Shown: piece after piece, positions 6,668-9,900 of the stretch
How positions within the stretch are numbered: position 1 is the first letter of the stretch
How the letters are laid out: each line of letters begins with the position of its first letter
Source: CBFGRU01 sp965651255
GTDB taxonomy: Bacteria; Planctomycetota; Phycisphaerae; Phycisphaerales; SM1A02
DNA length: 9,900 bases
Direction: 5' to 3'
NCBI GenBank assembly: GCA_965651255.1
Contig: CBFGRU010000113.1
Coordinates: 1 to 9,900, forward strand
The notes under the pieces: model-generated
The model's database searches: none
Seen by the model: the letters and a program-made list of their open reading frames with translations, nothing else
Told to the model about the DNA's origin: nothing
Translations under genes and position numbers: made by a program

Positions 6668-6694
6668 ATGCTGAAGGGATGTCCAGCATCCTTT
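6668..6694 (+). promoter_or_regulatory. Overlapping inverted repeats (operator-like dyad or leader hairpin) before the CstB-like gene
   Basis: ATGCTG (6668-6673) and CAGCAT (6684-6689) form a perfect inverted repeat with a ten-base spacer, the geometry of a dimeric repressor site. Overlapping it, AAGGGATG (6674-6681) pairs with CATCCTTT (6687-6694) around a five-base loop, with one G-T pair. The structure ends three bases before the AAGGGAG ribosome binding site at 6698-6704, so binding or folding here could control expression of the sulfur genes. Confidence 0.45.
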
Positions 6695-6697
6695 ACG

Positions 6698-6704
6698 AAG
6701 GGAG
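6698..6704 (+). promoter_or_regulatory. Shine-Dalgarno site of the CstB-like gene
   Basis: AAGGGAG lies nine bases before the ATG at 6714 and favours this start over the in-frame ATGs at 6720 and 6726. The ten-base word CGAAGGGAGA that contains it (6696-6705) also occurs at 6561-6570 without a start codon behind it. Confidence 0.65.
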
Positions 6705-6713
6705 ACACTGCCG

Positions 6714-8171
6714 ATGTTGATGCGAATGATCTATGACGAAAAGCTCGCCCAGGCCGCGTACCTGCTAGGGTGCCAGCGAACCGGTGAAGCAATCGTCGTT
6801 GATCCGGAGCGGGATGTTGATCGGTATGTTGACCTGGCACGGCAGCATGGATTGAGGATCACCGCCGTTGCCGAGACGCACATTCATGCCGACTTTCTCT
6901 CGGGCGCGAGAGAATTGGCGGAGCGTGTCGGTGCCAAGGTCTATATCTCCGATGAGGGTGATGCGGATTGGAAGTACCAGTGGCTCAATCGCAAGTCTGG
7001 CGGCGGTTCCTATTCGCACCAACTGTTGAAGCACGGCGATTCGTTCCGCATCGGCGGCATCGAACTGAAGGCGGTTCACACGCCCGGCCATACGCCAGAA
7101 CACATCGCGTTCCTGGTTACCGATCTTGGAGGCGGTGCGAGCGAACCGATGGCGATGATTACGGGGGACTTCATCTTTGTGGGAGATCTGGGACGCCCGG
7201 ATCTGCTCGAATCCGCTGCGGGTCAGGTCGGCGCACGGGAGCCATCAGCCCAGCGCCTCTATGAGACCGTCAAGAGCCTTGATGACCTGCCAGATTTCCT
7301 TCAGATCTGGCCGGCGCACGGCGCAGGGAGTGCTTGCGGCAAAGCCCTGGGAGCAGTGCCGACATCCACCCTTGGGTATGAGCGCCGGTTCAACTCTGCA
7401 ATGCTTGCGGCGACGAGCCAGAAGGCCTTTGTTGACTTCATACTCGCTGGCCAGCCCGAACCGCCGCTTTACTTTGCGCGAATGAAGCGGGACAACAAGC
7501 TCGGGCCGAAAGTGCTTGGGCGCCTCCCCACTCCAGCACGACTCAGTCACGATGACCTCGATTCCATTGACCCGACGAAGGTCGCGGTCATCGATACCCG
7601 CTCGTGGGATCAGTTTCGCACCGCGCACCTTCCTGGCTCACTTTTCATCCGGCAGGTATCAAGTTTTCCGAGTGATGCGGGTTCGTTCATCGGCGAGAAC
7701 GAACCAATCTACCTCATCGTCGAACATGCTCGCCTGGATGAAGCTGTGCGAGACCTGGTTCGTATCGGCCTGGACGACATTCGCGGCTGGACCACTCCGG
7801 AAGACTTGACGGTGTACATCGCGGAGAGCGGGCGACGCGCATCACTGAACGAAGTCTCAGCGGAGCGCGCACGGGAACTGCTTGATGCTGGCTCATTGCG
7901 GCCACTGGATGTGCGAAGAAAGTCTGAGTTCGACGAAGGACACATCGACGAAGCGACCAATATCGCCCATACCAGACTGGCTGATCATCTCCGGGACCTT
8001 CCCAAGGATGAATCATTGCTGGTCAACTGCCGGAGCGGCTACCGCAGCGGCATGTCGTGTAGTCTGCTGCAACGGGCCGGCTTCAGCGTCACCAACCTCG
8101 CGGGCGGGTGGCTGGCATGGGAGAAGGCCCATCACCCAACCGAATCCGCCAAAGGAGTCGTATCCCGATGA
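6714..8171 (+). CDS. CstB-like persulfide dioxygenase-rhodanese fusion (MBL fold hydrolase with two rhodanese domains)
   Basis: A 485-residue three-domain cytoplasmic protein. Residues 1-250 are a metallo-beta-lactamase-fold persulfide dioxygenase: THIHAD (55-60) with H56 and H58, HTPGHTPEH (122-130) with H126, GDFIFVGDLGRPDLL (151-165) with D152, and AHG at 201-203. D152 and three histidines are the expected mononuclear iron ligands of the ETHE1 type. Residues about 275-370 are a rhodanese fold (VIDTRSWDQFRTAHLPGSL) lacking the active-site cysteine: the loop reads IVEHARL. Residues about 380-475 are an active rhodanese with CRSGYRS at 439-445, C439 being the sulfur carrier. This order (dioxygenase, pseudo-rhodanese, rhodanese) is that of Staphylococcus aureus CstB, which turns persulfides into sulfite and then thiosulfate. 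The stop overlaps the start of the next gene. Alternative: a general MBL-rhodanese protein with another thiol persulfide substrate. Confidence 0.93.
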   Translation: MLMRMIYDEKLAQAAYLLGCQRTGEAIVVDPERDVDRYVDLARQHGLRITAVAETHIHADFLSGARELAERVGAKVYISDEGDADWKYQWLNRKSGGGSYSHQLLKHGDSFRIGGIELKAVHTPGHTPEHIAFLVTDLGGGASEPMAMITGDFIFVGDLGRPDLLESAAGQVGAREPSAQRLYETVKSLDDLPDFLQIWPAHGAGSACGKALGAVPTSTLGYERRFNSAMLAATSQKAFVDFILAGQPEPPLYFARMKRDNKLGPKVLGRLPTPARLSHDDLDSIDPTKVAVIDTRSWDQFRTAHLPGSLFIRQVSSFPSDAGSFIGENEPIYLIVEHARLDEAVRDLVRIGLDDIRGWTTPEDLTVYIAESGRRASLNEVSAERARELLDAGSLRPLDVRRKSEFDEGHIDEATNIAHTRLADHLRDLPKDESLLVNCRSGYRSGMSCSLLQRAGFSVTNLAGGWLAWEKAHHPTESAKGVVSR

Positions 8172-8725
8172 CCACTACAACCACGCCTCCCGTTGAATCA
8201 CGGATCGTCGATGTCTCTCCGCTTCAATTGCAAGACTGGCTTACGAAAGATGAAGCGATCGTGGTCGATGTCCGTGAGGACTTTGAGCACGCCAGTGAGC
8301 ACATCGCAGGATCAACAAATCGGCCGCTTTCAAAGTTTGATGCGAGCGCTCTACCGAAAGCGAGACCTGATCAGAAGGTCGTGCTTCATTGCCGGTCTGG
8401 AAAACGATCATCGCAAGCCGCGGAAAGACTGATGCGCGAAGGAGCATCGACGGCATACCAGCTGGCGGGTGGGATTGAGGCGTGGAAGGGCGCGAATCTC
8501 CCCGTGGAACGCAGCGCCAAAGCGCCGCCGATCGATGTGATGCGCCAGGTTCAGATCGTTGCCGGCTCGCTCGTTGTCCTTGGCGTCGTGCTCGGAGCGT
8601 TCGTCTCGCCGTGGTTCCTGATTCTGAGTGGATTCGTTGGCGCAGGGCTGACTGTCGCGGGTGCAACGGGTTTCTGCGGCATGGCAAAAGTTCTGGCGCA
8701 CATGCCATGGAATCGCTTGTCCTGA
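8168..8725 (+). CDS. Membrane-anchored rhodanese with DUF2892 (YgaP-like)
   Basis: A 185-residue protein, close to E. coli YgaP (174). Residues about 12-115 are a rhodanese domain: VVDVREDFEHASEHIAGSTNRP, then the active loop CRSGKRS at 75-81 with C75, and GGIEAWKGANLPV. The C-terminal part (about 123-185) is the DUF2892 membrane domain with two hydrophobic segments, about 129-146 and 149-168, followed by the characteristic ATGFCGMAKVLAHMPWN containing C170. The rhodanese domain would carry sulfane sulfur at the inner face of the cytoplasmic membrane. The open frame reaches upstream to 8108 inside the previous gene, but AAAGGAG at 8151-8157, ten bases before the ATG at 8168, and the family length support this start. 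ATG overlaps the preceding TGA (ATGA), so the two genes are translationally coupled. Role inferred: accepts or delivers sulfur alongside the dioxygenase. Confidence 0.92.
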   Translation: MTTTTTPPVESRIVDVSPLQLQDWLTKDEAIVVDVREDFEHASEHIAGSTNRPLSKFDASALPKARPDQKVVLHCRSGKRSSQAAERLMREGASTAYQLAGGIEAWKGANLPVERSAKAPPIDVMRQVQIVAGSLVVLGVVLGAFVSPWFLILSGFVGAGLTVAGATGFCGMAKVLAHMPWNRLS

Positions 8726-8785
8726 ATGGCGGCGTGTGGATCTCGACACTGAGTTCGCTCTCGCTATCCGGTTATCTACAAGACC

Positions 8786-9625
8786 ATGAACGTTCTGCTC
8801 ATCATTGCAGCGATTCTCATCGGCTTGACAATCGGCGTGTTTGGCTCGGGCGGATCGATCCTGACGGTCCCTGTCCTGCGGTATGTACTCGGCCACGAAG
8901 ACAAGGCCGCTGTCGCCGAGTCATTGGCAATCGTCGGGCTGATCGCCCTCGTCGGGTCGTTTCCTTATGCAAAACGAAAGTTGGTCGATTGGCCCAGCGT
9001 CATGTTCTTTGGCCTGCCCGGCATGCTCGGCACATACGGCGGAGCGTGGCTTGCGAAGTACATTCCCGGGCCGGTCCAACTGGTGTTCTTTGCAGGAGTG
9101 ATGCTGCTGGCGGCAGTCGTCATGTGGAGACACGAGGCATCCGCATCTCAGGTCGAGCAATCTAACACACACGCCAAACGCCCGAAATGGGTCATCATCG
9201 TGGAGGGCTTGTTGGTTGGTGTACTGACCGGGCTGGTCGGAGTAGGCGGCGGATTCCTGATTGTGCCCGCACTCGTGGTGCTCGGAAACCTCGAACTTCG
9301 TCGGGCGGTTGGGACCAGTCTGGTCATCATCGCACTCAAGTCCGCCGCCGGATTCGTGAAATACTTCAGCGTGATGAATGAGCTGAACATCACCCTGAAC
9401 GGCAGGGCCATCTTGACTCTGGCGGCGTTCGGCGTCATTGGTTCGCTCGCAGGTCGCCGCCTCTCCGACTATCTGCCGGTCGCGGCACTGCAGCGGGCGT
9501 TCGTCATTTTCCTCTTGCTGATGGCGGTCTTTGTTCTTTCGCAGGAGATTCCCCGGCTCATGAGTGTTGATCCGGTCAATCCCGCCCCCGCAATTGCGCC
9601 TCGCACAACGCCGACTGAGAACTAG
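8786..9625 (+). CDS. TauE/SafE family sulfite exporter (membrane permease)
   Basis: A 279-residue integral membrane protein of the TauE/SafE (DUF81) family, transporters of sulfite, organosulfonates and related anions. The two family repeats are plain: GLTIGVFGSGGSILTVPVL (13-31) and GLVGVGGGFLIVPALVV (149-165). Hydrophobic segments are seen at about 3-31, 46-60, 71-90, 97-114, 135-166, 175-192, 207-225 and 233-253, and the ends are polar, including a Pro/Thr-rich tail. About 20 polar residues (115-134) link the halves. The only in-frame start is ATG 8786, because the frame opens at 8753 after a TGA and has no GTG or TTG; it lacks a good ribosome binding site, 60 bases after the YgaP-like stop. 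Its place after the persulfide dioxygenase suggests export of the sulfite or other sulfur anion that enzyme makes; substrate not shown by sequence. Confidence 0.93.
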   Translation: MNVLLIIAAILIGLTIGVFGSGGSILTVPVLRYVLGHEDKAAVAESLAIVGLIALVGSFPYAKRKLVDWPSVMFFGLPGMLGTYGGAWLAKYIPGPVQLVFFAGVMLLAAVVMWRHEASASQVEQSNTHAKRPKWVIIVEGLLVGVLTGLVGVGGGFLIVPALVVLGNLELRRAVGTSLVIIALKSAAGFVKYFSVMNELNITLNGRAILTLAAFGVIGSLAGRRLSDYLPVAALQRAFVIFLLLMAVFVLSQEIPRLMSVDPVNPAPAIAPRTTPTEN

Positions 9626-9626
9626 C

Positions 9627-9646
9627 CGAAGCGAGACTACGCTTCG
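9627..9646 (+). promoter_or_regulatory. Hairpin between the TauE gene and the HI0933-like gene
   Basis: CGAAGCG (9627-9633) and CGCTTCG (9640-9646) form a perfect seven-base stem with a six-base loop, one base after the TauE stop and three bases before the ATG at 9650. No T-run follows, so it is not a classical terminator. The only purine-rich stretch that could bind the ribosome (AAGCGAG) lies in the stem and loop, so it could hide the ribosome binding site. Confidence 0.5.
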
Positions 9647-9649
9647 TCG

Positions 9650-9900
9650 ATGCAAGAATGCATGGAACATGCCGATATCGTGATCATCGGTGCGGGTGCA
9701 GCTGGCCTGATGTCAGCCATCTGGGCAGGGCGCACGCATCCGGATGGTCGCATCATGCTCCTCGATGGGGCCAGATCACTCGGTGCGAAAATCCTGGTCG
9801 CTGGGGGCGGGCGATGCAATGTCACGCACGACCATGTGGATGAGAACCAGTATGCGGGCTCATCGCGAAAGGCGATTCGGAAAGTACTCAAACGATTTGA
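9650..9900 (+). CDS. HI0933-family NAD(P)/FAD-dependent oxidoreductase (N-terminal part, cut by window end)
   Basis: From ATG 9650 the frame stays open to the window end, giving 83 residues. It begins with the flavin-binding beta-alpha-beta motif (DIVIIGAGAAGLMSA, residues 9-23, with GxGxxG at 14-19), continues with the acidic strand end LLDGARSLGAKILVAGGGRCN (37-57) and NVTHDH (57-62). The K-x-L-x-x-GGGRCN signature is characteristic of the HI0933-like flavoprotein family (aminoacetone oxidase and related proteins). Members are cytoplasmic flavoproteins, most of unknown substrate. ATG 9662 is an alternative start. Only 24 bases separate it from the TauE stop, but whether it belongs to the sulfur unit is unclear. 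Confidence 0.88.
   Translation, partial: MQECMEHADIVIIGAGAAGLMSAIWAGRTHPDGRIMLLDGARSLGAKILVAGGGRCNVTHDHVDENQYAGSSRKAIRKVLKRF

Noticed and set aside
8108..8167. Upstream start for the YgaP-like gene, overlapping the CstB-like gene by 64 bases
   Set aside because: The ATG at 8168 has a good ribosome binding site, gives the family length and forms an ATGA overlap; the extra 20 residues show no family resemblance.
8921..9670. A 249-codon minus-strand open frame opposite the TauE gene
   Set aside because: Its translation is rich in charged residues, histidine and cysteine without any recognised motif, as expected for the antisense of a hydrophobic membrane protein gene.
1..9900. Mobile element, CRISPR array, tRNA, rRNA or toxin-antitoxin pair
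   Set aside because: No transposase or integrase, no regular repeat array, no cloverleaf-like sequence and no recognisable toxin or antitoxin protein was found in reading both strands.

Overview
The window is a 9.9 kb piece of a bacterial chromosome with dense coding and GC content in the high fifties by eye. It carries a class I fructose-1,6-bisphosphatase with an N-terminal extension, a MmgE/PrpD-family enzyme, a thiolase, an ECF sigma factor with a cysteine-bearing C-terminal tail, and a sulfur-handling gene group. Few genes have a strong Shine-Dalgarno sequence. A planctomycete or relative would fit, but this is inference from gene content and style; no rRNA or other marker gene is present. 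No tRNA, rRNA, insertion sequence, phage gene, CRISPR array or origin was seen.

Layout. Bases 1-3194 hold three genes on the minus strand, in transcription order fructose-1,6-bisphosphatase (fbp), a MmgE/PrpD-family dehydratase-like protein, and a secreted serine hydrolase of the beta-lactamase superfamily that is cut by the window start. A divergent intergenic region (about 3195-3382) separates them from a run of plus-strand genes: an acetyl-CoA C-acyltransferase (thiolase, 3383-4573), an ECF sigma factor (4694-5494), a DUF1905/OmdA (YdeI-like) protein and a DUF1801 protein lying nearly end to end, then, after a 168-base gap with an operator-like dyad, a sulfur cluster. That cluster is a CstB-like persulfide dioxygenase/rhodanese fusion (6714-8171), a YgaP-like membrane rhodanese whose start overlaps the previous stop (ATGA), and a TauE/SafE permease (8786-9625). 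The start of an HI0933-family flavoprotein (9650 onward) runs off the end.

How the genes work together. The sulfur genes form a coherent detoxification set: the fusion protein would oxidise persulfides to sulfite and then form thiosulfate, the membrane rhodanese would carry sulfane sulfur at the membrane, and the TauE-type permease would export the sulfite or other sulfur anion. CstB and TauE also occur together in the Staphylococcus aureus cst operon; here they appear without a visible sulfide:quinone oxidoreductase or CstR repressor and with a YgaP-like partner. The sigma factor carries four cysteines in its C-terminal extension and may sense metal or thiol state; whether it controls the sulfur genes is an open hypothesis. 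The fbp, PrpD-like and thiolase genes are central carbon and acyl-CoA metabolism genes without an obvious shared pathway. Most of the window is ordinary by family; the points most worth a second look are the sigma factor tail, the leader structures before the sigma and CstB-like genes, and the particular composition of the sulfur operon.
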